From positions 87,951-151,950 of the forward strand of contig NZ_QOKZ01000010.1 in assembly GCF_003697785.1 (NCBI RefSeq): DNA of 64,000 bases, written 5' to 3'. Shown here piece by piece: positions 17,773 through 27,077 of this stretch. The notes beneath the pieces are model-generated. The model was not told the origin of the DNA and did no database searches. It saw nothing but the letters and a program-made list of their open reading frames with translations. How positions within the stretch are numbered: position 1 is the stretch's first letter; the number at the start of each line of letters is the position of its first letter. The translations under genes were made by a program, and so were the position numbers. The stretch comes from Paracoccus alkanivorans. Lineage in GTDB: Bacteria; Pseudomonadota; Alphaproteobacteria; Rhodobacterales; Rhodobacteraceae.

Positions 17773-18780
17773 TTGACCGAGTTGAATATCCGCAAATCCG
17801 GCCGGGCGGGTCGCATTACCTTCAACCGGCCGAAGGCGCTGAACGCGCTGAGCCATCGGATGGCGCTGGATCTGCATGCCGTGCTTGACGAGTGGCGGAA
17901 CGATCCGCAAGTGGCCCTGATCGTCATCGATGCCGAGGGAGAAAAGGCGTTCTGCGCGGGCGGTGACATCGCCGCCGTCTATCGCGCCGGGCTGGCAGGC
18001 GATCACGGGATCGGGCGCGAGTTTTTCCGCGACGAGTATCTGATGAACGCTGCCATCGCGGATTATCCCAAGCCGATCATTGCCTTCATGCAGGGTTTCG
18101 TCATGGGCGGGGGCGTCGGTGTGGGAGGTCATGCCAGCCACCGGATCGTCGGTGACAGCACGCGTATCGCCATGCCCGAAGCGGGTATCGGCCTGATCCC
18201 GGATGTGGGCGGGACATGGCTGCTGGGACGCGCTCCGGGCCGGATCGGCGAATATCTGGCGCTGACCGGGGCACGGATCGGACCGGAAGACGCCATCCAT
18301 GCAGGCCTTGCAGATCTCCATATCCCGGAAAAGGAATGGCCTGCCCTGATTTCTTTACTGGAGGAAACGGGCGAAGTGGCACGGATCAACGGGCCGATTC
18401 CTGTCTCGGCCCCCCTGGCCGGTCGCGACCTTTCTGCCTTTGGCGAAAGGAGCGTATCTGATATCATGGCTGCACTGGAAAAGACTGGCGATGAGGGGGC
18501 GCTGGAGCCGCTTCGTCGTAATTCTCCACTGTCGATGGCAGCAGGACTGGCTATGGTTCGGGCAGCGCGAGGCGATCGGCGAATACAGGAATCGCTGAGC
18601 CGCGAGTATCGCTTTACCTGGCGCGCAACCGAGCACAGCGATTTCCTTGAGGGCATCCGCGCCCAGATCATCGACAAGGACCGCGCGCCACGATGGACGG
18701 CGGATCCGTCGGATGCGCATGTGCAAGAGTTGCTGTCGCCTCTGGGCGAGAATGAATTGGTTTGGGAGGAACGGGCATGA
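17773..18780 (+). CDS. 3-hydroxyisobutyryl-CoA hydrolase (enoyl-CoA hydratase/isomerase family)
   Basis: A 335-residue crotonase-fold protein with a TTG start three bases after the previous stop. The oxyanion-hole segments are AFCAGGDIAAVY and GFVMGGGVGVGGHASHRIV, with the HIBCH-type PEAGIGLIPDVGGTWLLGR. This C-terminally extended form is characteristic of 3-hydroxyisobutyryl-CoA hydrolase, which releases 3-hydroxyisobutyrate for the downstream dehydrogenase. It overlaps mmsB by four bases (ATGA). No methacrylyl-CoA hydratase gene is seen beside it. Confidence 0.9.
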   Translation: MTELNIRKSGRAGRITFNRPKALNALSHRMALDLHAVLDEWRNDPQVALIVIDAEGEKAFCAGGDIAAVYRAGLAGDHGIGREFFRDEYLMNAAIADYPKPIIAFMQGFVMGGGVGVGGHASHRIVGDSTRIAMPEAGIGLIPDVGGTWLLGRAPGRIGEYLALTGARIGPEDAIHAGLADLHIPEKEWPALISLLEETGEVARINGPIPVSAPLAGRDLSAFGERSVSDIMAALEKTGDEGALEPLRRNSPLSMAAGLAMVRAARGDRRIQESLSREYRFTWRATEHSDFLEGIRAQIIDKDRAPRWTADPSDAHVQELLSPLGENELVWEERA

Positions 18781-19646
18781 GGATCGGCTTCATTGGTTTG
18801 GGAAACATGGGTGCGCCGATGGCCGCCAACCTGGCCGGGGCTGGGCATGATGTTGCGGGATTCGACACAGCCGCGCCGGTACCTGCCGGAATCCACGCCG
18901 CCGGCAGTGCGTCGGAAGCTGCCCGGGATGCGGATGTGGTCATTACCATGCTGCCCAATGGTGCAATCCTGAAAACGGTCGCACAGCAGGTCATCCCGGC
19001 GATGAAGCGGGGCGCGGTGTTCTGCGACTGCTCGACCGTCGATGTGGATAGTGCCCGCGTGGTCGCCTCGCAAGCTCGGGCGGCGGGGCTGGGTTCGCTT
19101 GACGCGCCGGTTTCGGGCGGAATCGGCGGCGCGCAGAACGGCACATTGACCTTCATGGTCGGCGGCAGCGGTGCGGCTTTCGCCACTGTCCAGCCATTGT
19201 TCGAAATCATGGGCCAGAAGGCTGTCCATTGCGGCGAGGCCGGAGCCGGCCAGGCGGCCAAGATCTGCAACAACATGATCCTCGGCGCCACCATGATCGT
19301 CACCTGCGAGGCCTTCGCGCTGGCTGACAAACTGGGGCTGGACCGGCAAAAGATGTTCGACGTGGTCTCGACCAGTTCGGGTTACAGCTGGTCGATGAAT
19401 GCCTATTGCCCCGCCCCGGGGATCGGCCCGCAATCCCCCGCCGACAACGACTACAGGCCCGGCTTCGCGGCGGAGTTGATGCTCAAGGATCTCAATCTTG
19501 CGCAGGCCGCGGCGCAATCCGTGGGGGCGCAGACACCGATAGGTGCCTTGGCTCAACAACTTTACGAGCAATTCGTGGAGCAGGAGGACGGGCGCGGCCG
19601 TGATTTCTCGGCAATGCTGCCGAGATTCGTGAAAATGAATGGCTAG
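18777..19646 (+). CDS. mmsB: 3-hydroxyisobutyrate dehydrogenase
   Basis: A 289-residue beta-hydroxyacid dehydrogenase. It has the N-terminal GFIGLGNMGAPMAANLAGAG dinucleotide motif, the substrate motif DAPVSGGIGGAQNGTLTFMV and the catalytic Lys in GAGQAAKICNNMILG. It oxidises 3-hydroxyisobutyrate to methylmalonate semialdehyde with NAD. It overlaps the upstream hydrolase gene by ATGA, completing a three-gene valine segment; mmsA (the next enzyme) is not in the window. Confidence 0.93.
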   Translation: MRIGFIGLGNMGAPMAANLAGAGHDVAGFDTAAPVPAGIHAAGSASEAARDADVVITMLPNGAILKTVAQQVIPAMKRGAVFCDCSTVDVDSARVVASQARAAGLGSLDAPVSGGIGGAQNGTLTFMVGGSGAAFATVQPLFEIMGQKAVHCGEAGAGQAAKICNNMILGATMIVTCEAFALADKLGLDRQKMFDVVSTSSGYSWSMNAYCPAPGIGPQSPADNDYRPGFAAELMLKDLNLAQAAAQSVGAQTPIGALAQQLYEQFVEQEDGRGRDFSAMLPRFVKMNG

Positions 19647-19996
19647 AGCAGTTTGCGCTTGATCGAGTTCACCTCAGTCCACTTCTTCTTCATGCAAATA
19701 TTCCAGTAGGTCCGAAGGCAGCGTCCCCGGTTATCGCAGGATGCAGCTCGCAACTGAACCTGATGAACTGCAAATTGCTCAAGACAGCCTTGCATTTGGG
19801 CGAACCCGCGACGGTGCCTTGGCAGGTTGTTCGTGAAGCATTCCCGGATATGCGGCACGCTTTTCAGATAAGCGCTCGGAGTTCACTGGATGGAGTGATG
19901 TGGCGGCCGCGCGTCGACCATGAACGAAAGCATGAGTTTGGCGACGCGCGACAAAGCGAGACTTGACTGATCTCTGCCCATTACGGAAACAACCTG
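19647..19996. other. 350-bp non-coding gap between mmsB and the protease gene
   Basis: This stretch lies 3' of two convergent genes. It contains the recurring 3'-end element at 19682-19704. I see no convincing coding frame: a 67-codon frame at 19763 has no RBS and no recognisable composition. No clear hairpin with a T-run is visible. Confidence 0.5.
19682..19704 (+). repeat. 3'-end element copy A (CTTCTTCATGCAAATATTCC)
   Basis: Begins 36 bases after the mmsB stop in the same direction as mmsB. Two more copies with the core TTCAYGCAAATATYCC occur at 31611-31634 and, on the minus strand, at 55988-56018. All three are just downstream of genes and point the way the gene reads. Confidence 0.6.
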
Positions 19997-22549
19997 TTAA
20001 AGGATGAAGTCATCCGCAGTCAGGCTATGTCTGCCGGTCAGCATGATTTCGAAATCGCTTCGACCGTCGGCATCTACATCCCCATAGATATGCGTATTGC
20101 CTGTGCTGGAATGAGCGAAACGCAAGGTTGCTCCGCCGCCGCTATGCGGGTTGTCGGCAAGGAATCTGAAAGCTTGATTGCCATTGACGGTGGTGTTCGC
20201 GTCGATATCGCTTAGATCGATCCGGTCAGTGTCTGTGGAAAAATCCCTGATGATGTCGCGCGTATCGGCTCCTGGCGAGGTATGCGCGATATTATTGAAT
20301 ACGAAAATGTCGGCGCCGCTGCCCCCATTAAGAAGATCAGCGCCGAGTCCGCCAGTCAGGCGGTCATTTCCGATACCACCAGTGATCAGGTCAGCGCCAT
20401 TGTCACCGTGCAGCGTGTCATTGCCGCCACCGCCGTTCAGGGTGTCATTTCCGTTGCCGCCCGCAGCATTGTCATACCCGTTCCAATCGTTCTGACCATC
20501 GTCGTGGAAGATGTCGTTACCATCCTGAAGCCGAATGACATCGCGCCCATATCCGCCCCAGACCGTGTCGTTCCCACTGCCGCCATAGATGGTGTCATAT
20601 TGACTGCCACCGCGAATGCTGTCATTTCCGATACCGCCATTGATCAGGTCAGCGTCATTGTCACCGTGCAGCATGTCATTGCCGCCACCGCCGTTCAGGG
20701 TGTCATTTCCATTGCCGCCCGCGACATTGTCATACCCGTTCCAATCGTTCTGACCATCGTCGTGGAAGATGTCGTTACCATCCTGAAGCCGAATGACATC
20801 GCGCCCATATCCGCCCCAAACGGTGTCGTTCCCGCTGCCGCCATAGATGGTGTCGTATTGGCTGCCGCCGCGAATACTGTCATTTCCGATACCGCCATTG
20901 ATCAGGTCAGCGTCATTGTCACCGTGCAGCGTGTCATTGCCACCACCGCCGTTCAGGGTGTCATTTCCGTTGCCGCCCGCAGCATTGTCATACCCGTTCC
21001 AATCGTTCTGACCATCGTCGTGGAAGATGTCGTTACCATCCTGAAGCCGAATGACATCGCGCCCATATCCGCCCCAAACCGTGTCGTTCCCACTGCCGCC
21101 ATAGATGGTGTCATATTGGTCGCCACCGCGAATACTATCATTTCCTATACCGCCATTGATCAGGTCAGCGCCATCATTGCCAAACAAACGGTTATTTGCG
21201 TCATTACCCAGAATGGCATCCGCTCCGGAACCGGCGCGATATTCCTCTATGACCGTAGCACGAGCAAACTGCAGATTGCCATCCAGCCCATAGATGCTCG
21301 ATGCTGCGCGACCCATCAGGTCAATATACTGAGACTCCGTGTCATTGCTGAAATCCAAGACGTCATATCCGCCCGCATCATGGATCGTCAGGGCGATATT
21401 CCTTGCGTTCTGGACCATGGCGGCATTGCCGCCTGACTGTGCAGTGAAGATCTGCCCCAGCCAACTATTGCCCAGGGTGTGGTTGATGCCGTAAACGGTC
21501 CTGCCTGCGGTCAGGCTGCTCTGGTCTGCTGCGCCGTATAGCCGTTGAATGGCGATTATGTCGGCAGGCATGATCGTTCCGAGCAAGGCATAGCTCGCGT
21601 TGATCGTTGTATTATCGGTCTGCGAGAAATAGGACATGATCGAGGCTTGCCAACTATCGTTCACGAAGGTCTCGTCAACGCCATATGTTGCGTTGCCATT
21701 GTAATTCCCCTGGTGACCCAGGCCAAGCGCATGACCCAGCTCGTGCACATATGTCTGGAAGGAATATGTGCCGATACGCGTGCCATAGGTATCCAGCCAC
21801 TCGGTGGAGATGTTGATCTCTGCCGAGCTCGTATAGCGGCCTGTCGTGGTTGCGGTCGCGTAAGCTCCGGAATACTCATCGTCGAAGGTGATATCCGCCG
21901 CGCCACTGCTTTCCCGGAATTCGAGATCTCCAACCGCCGACCATGCCTCCATCGCAGCACGTGCAAGTTGCCTTCCCTGGGTCGTCAGGCCGTTCAGGTT
22001 CACGGTAATGATATTGTCGCCCGAAACATCGAAGGAACGCGCCGCACTGCCGTTATCTTCCCAAAAACCATTAATCAGGTAATCGGCCAGTTCACCCATG
22101 GAAGCCGGCCGCACCTCATCGACGGCAAGCTGATAACTGCCGGAACCTGAACCAAAGGAAGTGGCGTTGATATAATAGGTTCCGGTGGAGTTGGGCGTAA
22201 AGACGATCTGGCTGTTCAACTCACCACCGCTATCATCGTTACTTGCAATCAATCTGCCAGACGCATCACGAAGCTCCAGGTAGGGATCTTGCAATGTCCT
22301 GCCGGTCAGGGAAATGTCGAATGTCTTTCCTGCCTCGAGGGACACGGCTATCCAATCATCTCCTCCGTCCGCGACGCTGCCCTGGAACGTATCACCGGGC
22401 GCGATTCGATAAGTGGTCGAAGTGTTGGCAGGCGCATCTCCGGTTTCGGTGATCGTGGCTTGCAATACGTCACCTGTCGATGTGCCACTCAGGTCCTTGT
22501 AGGAGCACTGGCTATCAAAAGGGCGAACATTGGCACAGATATTACACAT
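19997..22549 (-). CDS. Serralysin-like RTX metalloprotease (M10) with N-terminal PPC domain
   Basis: An 850-residue secreted protease without a Sec signal peptide. Residues about 48-145 form a bacterial pre-peptidase (PPC) domain (DDWIAVSLEAGKTFDISLTG). The metzincin core holds HELGHALGLGH (His269, Glu270, His273, His279) and the Met-turn SIMSYF (Met305). From about residue 440 onward come glycine-rich GGxGxD calcium-binding repeats, including three 86-residue near-identical units (461-718), then a C-terminal type I secretion region (DRIDLSDIDANTT... ending DDFIL). GGAG precedes the start. The N-terminus is Cys-rich (MCNICANVRPFDSQC), unusual for an RTX protein. No type I secretion genes are in the window. 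Confidence 0.92.
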   Translation of the reverse strand: MCNICANVRPFDSQCSYKDLSGTSTGDVLQATITETGDAPANTSTTYRIAPGDTFQGSVADGGDDWIAVSLEAGKTFDISLTGRTLQDPYLELRDASGRLIASNDDSGGELNSQIVFTPNSTGTYYINATSFGSGSGSYQLAVDEVRPASMGELADYLINGFWEDNGSAARSFDVSGDNIITVNLNGLTTQGRQLARAAMEAWSAVGDLEFRESSGAADITFDDEYSGAYATATTTGRYTSSAEINISTEWLDTYGTRIGTYSFQTYVHELGHALGLGHQGNYNGNATYGVDETFVNDSWQASIMSYFSQTDNTTINASYALLGTIMPADIIAIQRLYGAADQSSLTAGRTVYGINHTLGNSWLGQIFTAQSGGNAAMVQNARNIALTIHDAGGYDVLDFSNDTESQYIDLMGRAASSIYGLDGNLQFARATVIEEYRAGSGADAILGNDANNRLFGNDGADLINGGIGNDSIRGGDQYDTIYGGSGNDTVWGGYGRDVIRLQDGNDIFHDDGQNDWNGYDNAAGGNGNDTLNGGGGNDTLHGDNDADLINGGIGNDSIRGGSQYDTIYGGSGNDTVWGGYGRDVIRLQDGNDIFHDDGQNDWNGYDNVAGGNGNDTLNGGGGNDMLHGDNDADLINGGIGNDSIRGGSQYDTIYGGSGNDTVWGGYGRDVIRLQDGNDIFHDDGQNDWNGYDNAAGGNGNDTLNGGGGNDTLHGDNGADLITGGIGNDRLTGGLGADLLNGGSGADIFVFNNIAHTSPGADTRDIIRDFSTDTDRIDLSDIDANTTVNGNQAFRFLADNPHSGGGATLRFAHSSTGNTHIYGDVDADGRSDFEIMLTGRHSLTADDFIL
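20396..21169 (-). repeat. Three tandem 258-bp near-identical intragenic repeats
   Basis: Units 20912-21169, 20654-20911 and 20396-20653 encode 86 residues each of the RTX domain (ADLINGGIGNDSIRGG... WNGYDN... TLHGDN). Long stretches are identical at the nucleotide level in all three, for example the segment encoding GRDVIRLQDGNDIFHDDGQN. They could expand or contract by recombination and could collapse in short-read assemblies. Confidence 0.9.
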
Positions 22550-22583
22550 CAGGAAAGCTCCACCAAACCATTAGCGTTATCAA

Positions 22584-22967
22584 TCATTCGTTCAGGGAAA
22601 TCCGCACAAGCGAAGCTGCGAATTTCCTGTAGTCCCGGGGCGCGAGTTCGCGATCCATAACCGAGAATTCGATCTCCGGCCCTGGCCGGGATGCCCCATC
22701 TTCGAGCCGATCCAATCTTGCGCGCATTCCGTTACTATTTGCGGACAGCAGCACAAGCCGGAACAGGTGCGTATCGTCCCCCAATTCATCGGCGACGGCC
22801 TGGCAAAGCAAGTCGAGAGGCCCCGGCAGCGGGTCGGCTGCAGCTTCGCATGAGAGACCGTCGTAGATCATTGCATCTTCCGCCCCTGCCACTTCGACTG
22901 CAATTGCCAGCACAGAGGCCGCAACGGCTGCAAGGCATATTTTCGGTGAACGCGTGTCGTGCGGCAC
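22584..22967 (-). CDS. Small secreted protein of unknown function upstream of the protease
   Basis: A 127-residue protein with a GTG start preceded by GGGAGG (5-base spacing). Residues 1 to about 29 look like a signal peptide (ICLAAVAASVLAIAVEVAGA, then ED). The mature part has two Cys (in LSCEAAAD and LLCQAVAD) that could form a disulfide. I do not recognise a family. The gene ends 34 bases before the protease start on the same strand, so the two are probably co-transcribed. A periplasmic inhibitor or chaperone of the protease is possible but unproven. Confidence 0.65.
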   Translation of the reverse strand: MPHDTRSPKICLAAVAASVLAIAVEVAGAEDAMIYDGLSCEAAADPLPGPLDLLCQAVADELGDDTHLFRLVLLSANSNGMRARLDRLEDGASRPGPEIEFSVMDRELAPRDYRKFAASLVRISLNE

Positions 22968-23131
22968 TACCGCCTCCCAGAAACAAAATTGACCATGAAA
23001 AGTCGCGAAGAGGTCAGAATGCTCAAAATGATATCTGCAAGATCCGGGGGTGGCAACCTATGGGTGAACATAAAGTTAATATGAATAAATCGTTGCTCTT
23101 CGTCACCTCGAGCACGGCTCCGCCTGGACGA

Positions 23132-24127
23132 TCAAGGCAAGCTGGAAGGCCGTGGAAGAAGCGTCACAATCGGTGCCTCGATCGTGTGATCACGGCCTTC
23201 GATCCGTGCGAAAATCATCTCCACAGCAATGTTCGCGATCTGATCCAGATGCAGGTCCACCGCCGTTAGAGGCGGCTGAGCCAGGCGCGCGCGAAGGCCA
23301 TCATAGCGCGTGGCAAGCCGGATATCCTGTGGCACGCGCCGCCCCAGACCTGCCAGCGCGGTTAATGCACCGGTGGCAAAGGCGTCCACGGTAACCAGCA
23401 GCCCGTCAAGATCGGGATTGCGGCGCAGCAACTGCATCGTCTCGGTCTCGGCCAGCGACTCGCCGCCGGTTTCGTCCAGCCTTGCTGCGACCTGCGGCAT
23501 GTCGTGAGCCGCGGCAAACTCCGCATAGGCGGCTTCGGTCTCTTCGTAAGAGGTGCGGCGGCGCTCGCCTGTGATGAGCCCGATGCGTCGGCTGCCCGCC
23601 TGGTACAGGTGATCCAGAAGCAACCGCGCGGTCTGGGCGGAACGCAGATCGACAGCGGGAATATCGTCGCGTCCGGGCACCTTGCCGATCGAGACAATAG
23701 GTGTGTGCCGCGCTTCGAACCGAGATATCAGGGGATCGTCACGGGCCGGCTCGACCACGATCGCACCGTCAAGGGCGAGGCTGTCGAGATTGCTGCCGGG
23801 TGCCAGCGGCGGAATCAGGCACAGCGCCATGTTGCGGGTCAATGCGGTCATTGCCGCCGAGGCCGCGATTTCCATCAGGAAACCCAAACGAGACGCGCCG
23901 GCTGCCACCGCAAAGGGCATGGAGGAGGCCAGCGCGATGGTGCCGGTCCGACCGCTGCGCAACCTCTGGGCGGCCTGGTTGGGGCGGTAGCCCATTTCTT
24001 CGGCCAGCGCGATGATCCGTTCGCGAGTTGCAGGATCGACTTTCCGCCGGCCGCTGAAGGCATGGGAAACCGTCGTCGGCGAGACACCGGCCGCTTTGGC
24101 CAGATCGATAATTGTCGGTTTGCGCAC
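23132..24127 (-). CDS. LacI-family transcriptional regulator
   Basis: A 331-residue regulator. The N-terminal HTH is TIIDLAKAAGVSPTTVSHAF with the hinge RPNQAAQRLRSGRTGTIALA, followed by a periplasmic-binding-like effector domain. GTG at 24127 is the best start, since it places the HTH at residues 4-23 as in LacI and follows GGGGCAGG. It is divergent from a nucleobase permease operon with LacI-type palindromes in the gap (24207-24265), so it very likely represses that operon and perhaps itself. The effector may be a purine or related base. Confidence 0.93.
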   Translation of the reverse strand: MRKPTIIDLAKAAGVSPTTVSHAFSGRRKVDPATRERIIALAEEMGYRPNQAAQRLRSGRTGTIALASSMPFAVAAGASRLGFLMEIAASAAMTALTRNMALCLIPPLAPGSNLDSLALDGAIVVEPARDDPLISRFEARHTPIVSIGKVPGRDDIPAVDLRSAQTARLLLDHLYQAGSRRIGLITGERRRTSYEETEAAYAEFAAAHDMPQVAARLDETGGESLAETETMQLLRRNPDLDGLLVTVDAFATGALTALAGLGRRVPQDIRLATRYDGLRARLAQPPLTAVDLHLDQIANIAVEMIFARIEGRDHTIEAPIVTLLPRPSSLP

Positions 24128-24206
24128 ACCTGCCCCTGTTCTGCCTGGTATTCTTCCAAGCTTTACTGCTCTTCCCGAAAAATCAACAGTGGCCGCAAGA
24201 ATTTAC

Positions 24207-24265
24207 CAAAACGTTTTGCGCGAATCGATTCGCGTGGTAGAAGCTGGATTGCGCAAAACGTTTTG
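24207..24265. promoter_or_regulatory. Composite LacI-type operator: three palindromes
   Basis: CAAAACGTTTTG occurs twice (24207-24218 and 24254-24265, 47 bases centre to centre). Between them lies a 16-bp perfect palindrome, CGCGAATCGATTCGCG (24219-24234). The AAACGTTT core is typical of LacI/PurR-family operators. The set lies between the divergent regulator and permease genes. Confidence 0.75.
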
Positions 24266-24324
24266 TAATGGTGCAATTGTTTGAAACGGTCGCGCCACAA
24301 ACGACGCAACAGGGAATATATCTG

Positions 24325-25668
24325 ATGTCTTCAATGGAAACCTCGCTTCGGGAAGGTGATCCCGTCGATCAGGCTCTGCCCATCCGCAGCCTGATCCTTT
24401 TCGGGCTGCAGCATGTACTGGTCATGGCCGCCTCGCCCATCACCGCCGTCTTTCTGGTCGCGCAGACCCTGGGTTTCGACCCCGCCCTGACGGCCAGTGT
24501 CATCAGCGCCACTTTTCTGATCTGCGGGCTGGGCTCGATCCTGCAGAGTTTCGGCCCTGGCGGGTTCGGTGCACGGCTGCCCTTCATCATGGTGCCGGGA
24601 GGCGCGCCGATCGCCATCTTCCTTGCCATCGCCACGCAGACGGATATCCAGACTGCGGTAGGGGCGGTGCTGATGACCTCGGTTTTCTATTTTGTCGCGC
24701 TGCCGGTTTTCCGGCGGCTGCTGCGTTATTTTCCGCCGATCGTCGTGGGCACCATGCTGCTTCTGGTCGCGGTCAACCTGGTACGAATCTATGGCGGCAC
24801 GATCACCGGCAAGCCCGGTTCCGAGAGTTTTGCCGCACCGGTGAATGTCGGGCTTGCGCTGGCGACGATCGCGCTGACGGTATTGTTCGCCTGGGGCTTC
24901 ACCGGGACCATGCGCCGCATCTCGGTCATGCTGGGGCTGGTCGCGGGGACTGCCCTGGCGGCGATGTTCGGACAGATCGATATGTCGAACGTTGCCGACG
25001 GGCCGCTGATCGCTATGCCGCAGCTGTTTCCTTTCGGCATGCCGAAATTTGACGTGATCGCTGCGTTGCCGCTGATCGTCTTTTCGATCATCTCGATGGC
25101 CGAAGCGACGGGGCAAACCATCGCGACAGCCGAGATCGTGGGCCGGCGTGAAAACGCCCATGGCATCGTGCCGCGGACGATCCGGGGCGATGCGGTTGCC
25201 TCGCTTCTGGGCGGAATGCTCGGCACCTCGCTGATCATCACCTCGGGCGAGAATGTCGGCATCGTCCGCGCGACGAATGTCAAGTCGCGCTACGTCACCG
25301 CTGCAGCCGGTGTGATCCTGATCGTGATCGCACTGCTTGCGCCGATTTCAAGGCTGGCCACGGCGCTGCCCGGACCGGTGATCGGCGGCACGGCTGTGAT
25401 CGTCTTTGCCATCATCGGTGTGATCGGCATTGACCTGCTGCGCAGGACGGATCTGCGCGAACATGGTGCGATGTTCACCCTGGCCGCCGGTTTGTCGATG
25501 GGCATGTTGCCGATCCTCGTGCCCGGCATCTACAGCCAGTTTCCGCAATGGTCGCAGATGATCATCGGCAACGGCCTGGCCGCCGGAACCATCACCGCGG
25601 TGCTCGTCAACGCATTGTTCCAGCATGTCCGCCCCGTCGCGGAACCCACCCCGCAGGAGAATCACTGA
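24325..25668 (+). CDS. NCS2-family nucleobase permease (uracil/xanthine type)
   Basis: A 447-residue transporter with about 12-14 hydrophobic segments. NCS2 features include FGLQHVLVMAASPITAVFLV near the N-terminus and the conserved carboxylate helices around SIISMAEATGQTIATAEIVG and the NVG-like SGENVGIVRATNV. I chose ATG 24325 (AGGGA upstream) rather than 24268, because the latter sits almost on the operator. The stop shares one base with the amidohydrolase start. It probably imports the nitrogen heterocycle acted on by the next gene. Confidence 0.9.
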   Translation: MSSMETSLREGDPVDQALPIRSLILFGLQHVLVMAASPITAVFLVAQTLGFDPALTASVISATFLICGLGSILQSFGPGGFGARLPFIMVPGGAPIAIFLAIATQTDIQTAVGAVLMTSVFYFVALPVFRRLLRYFPPIVVGTMLLLVAVNLVRIYGGTITGKPGSESFAAPVNVGLALATIALTVLFAWGFTGTMRRISVMLGLVAGTALAAMFGQIDMSNVADGPLIAMPQLFPFGMPKFDVIAALPLIVFSIISMAEATGQTIATAEIVGRRENAHGIVPRTIRGDAVASLLGGMLGTSLIITSGENVGIVRATNVKSRYVTAAAGVILIVIALLAPISRLATALPGPVIGGTAVIVFAIIGVIGIDLLRRTDLREHGAMFTLAAGLSMGMLPILVPGIYSQFPQWSQMIIGNGLAAGTITAVLVNALFQHVRPVAEPTPQENH

Positions 25669-27077
25669 TGAACGAACTGCGCGACCTTCTGTCCCGACCC
25701 GGCGATCTGCTGCTTTGTCCCGGGCGAATGCTGCTTGACGATGGGCCGGCATCCGGCATGGGTGCATTGGTCCGGGACGGGAGCTTTGCCGAGATCGGCA
25801 CGGTAAGGGAACTCGCGATCCGCCATCAGGATATCCGCCGTGTCGATCTGCCCGCTCACCTGATGATGCCCGGTTTTATTGACACTCATACGCATCTGAC
25901 ACAATCGCTTGGAAAATCACTGGTTTTCGGGGAGCCGTCCGAGATCTTCCGGCGTATCTGGGTGCCTCTGGAAGGCAGCCTGGATCAGCGCATGGTCTAC
26001 CTGTCCTCCAAGCTGGCGGCATTGGAGTGTCTGCGGGGTGGATTCACGTCTGCGGTCGATGCGGGCACGCGCTCGGCCGGACATCTGGATGCGTTGGTGC
26101 AGGCGGCGCGTGAAACCGGCATGCGTTCCGTCGTCGGGCTGATCTGCAATGATCTGGGCGGTGCGGCGGAGATTCCTACGCCTGACCGGATCATTGCCGC
26201 CGCAAAGGACCATCTGGCGCGTTTCGACAATGAGCCACTGGTTCACCCGTCCTTGGCGATCTCGATTCCAGAAGCCGGAAGCGATGGCATGCTGGCGGGA
26301 ATTTCGCGGCTGGCTGGCGAAGCCGGGGCGATCTTTCAGACCCATGTGAACGAGCATCTGGTGGCGGTCGAGCGATCATTGCTGGCCCATGGTCGGCGTC
26401 CGCTGGAACATCTGGCCGATATCGGTGCGCTCGGGCCGCACGCGCTGATCGCGCATGCAACGCTGATCACTCCGTCCGAGCTGAATATCCTGCGCGACAC
26501 CGGCACGGCGGTGGCCTATAATCCGGTCGCTTCGGTCTGGAAAGGTAATGCCATAGCGCCGGCCTTGCAGATGGCGGCCCTTGGGGTGCGCTTTGGGCTG
26601 GGCACCGACGGCACCCGTGCTGATGGTTTTCGATTGATGGATGCCGCCGAGACCCTGCAGCGTGCGGGCTTTGGGCTTGCGTCCGGCGACAGTTCCTGCG
26701 GCGGCGGTTGGCTATGGCTGGCGGCTGCGACCGGCATGGCTGCCGATGCCAGTGGTTTGAGCAAGGTTACGGGGCGTATCGCGGCGGGTTTGGCCGCCGA
26801 TTTTCTGCTGGTCGATCTGGACCGGCCGGAATTTACCCCCTCTCACGATCTGACATGGGAACTGGTCCGCTACGGCAACCGTGACCAGATCGACGCGGTA
26901 TTCACCGAGGGCCGGTTGCGGCTATGGCAGGGCTGGCCCATTGACTGGGACGCCCGTGCCCTGCTGGCCGAGATCCGCGAAACCACCGCCGAGGCCATCG
27001 CCCGCGCACCGATCACCCGCATTCACCCCACCGCAGAGCGCCACCGCGCCCTGACCAGCCCAAGGGCCGCCAAGTGA
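25668..27077 (+). CDS. Amidohydrolase / cyclic deaminase (metal-dependent)
   Basis: A 469-residue enzyme of the TrzA/AtzB/guanine deaminase-like amidohydrolase group. Metal ligands visible: His74 and His76 in FIDTHTHL, a His in FQTHVNEHL, HATLI, and the Asp in FGLGTDGTRADG. It would hydrolyse an amino group or amide of a heterocycle. The start is coupled to the permease stop (TGATG) and the stop overlaps the TSUP gene by four bases. Substrate unknown; guanine, another purine or an 8-oxo base are candidates. Confidence 0.85.
   Translation: MNELRDLLSRPGDLLLCPGRMLLDDGPASGMGALVRDGSFAEIGTVRELAIRHQDIRRVDLPAHLMMPGFIDTHTHLTQSLGKSLVFGEPSEIFRRIWVPLEGSLDQRMVYLSSKLAALECLRGGFTSAVDAGTRSAGHLDALVQAARETGMRSVVGLICNDLGGAAEIPTPDRIIAAAKDHLARFDNEPLVHPSLAISIPEAGSDGMLAGISRLAGEAGAIFQTHVNEHLVAVERSLLAHGRRPLEHLADIGALGPHALIAHATLITPSELNILRDTGTAVAYNPVASVWKGNAIAPALQMAALGVRFGLGTDGTRADGFRLMDAAETLQRAGFGLASGDSSCGGGWLWLAAATGMAADASGLSKVTGRIAAGLAADFLLVDLDRPEFTPSHDLTWELVRYGNRDQIDAVFTEGRLRLWQGWPIDWDARALLAEIRETTAEAIARAPITRIHPTAERHRALTSPRAAK

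Noticed and set aside
19647..19996. Remnant of an insertion sequence in the mmsB-protease gap
   Set aside because: I found no transposase remnant, terminal inverted repeats or target duplication.
20396..21169. Regular repeats considered as a CRISPR array
   Set aside because: The repeat period is 258 bp, in frame with the protease and without unique spacers.
20282..21436. 384-codon plus-strand frame across the RTX repeats
   Set aside because: Its Val/Ile-rich repetitive product is the antisense reading of the protease repeats.
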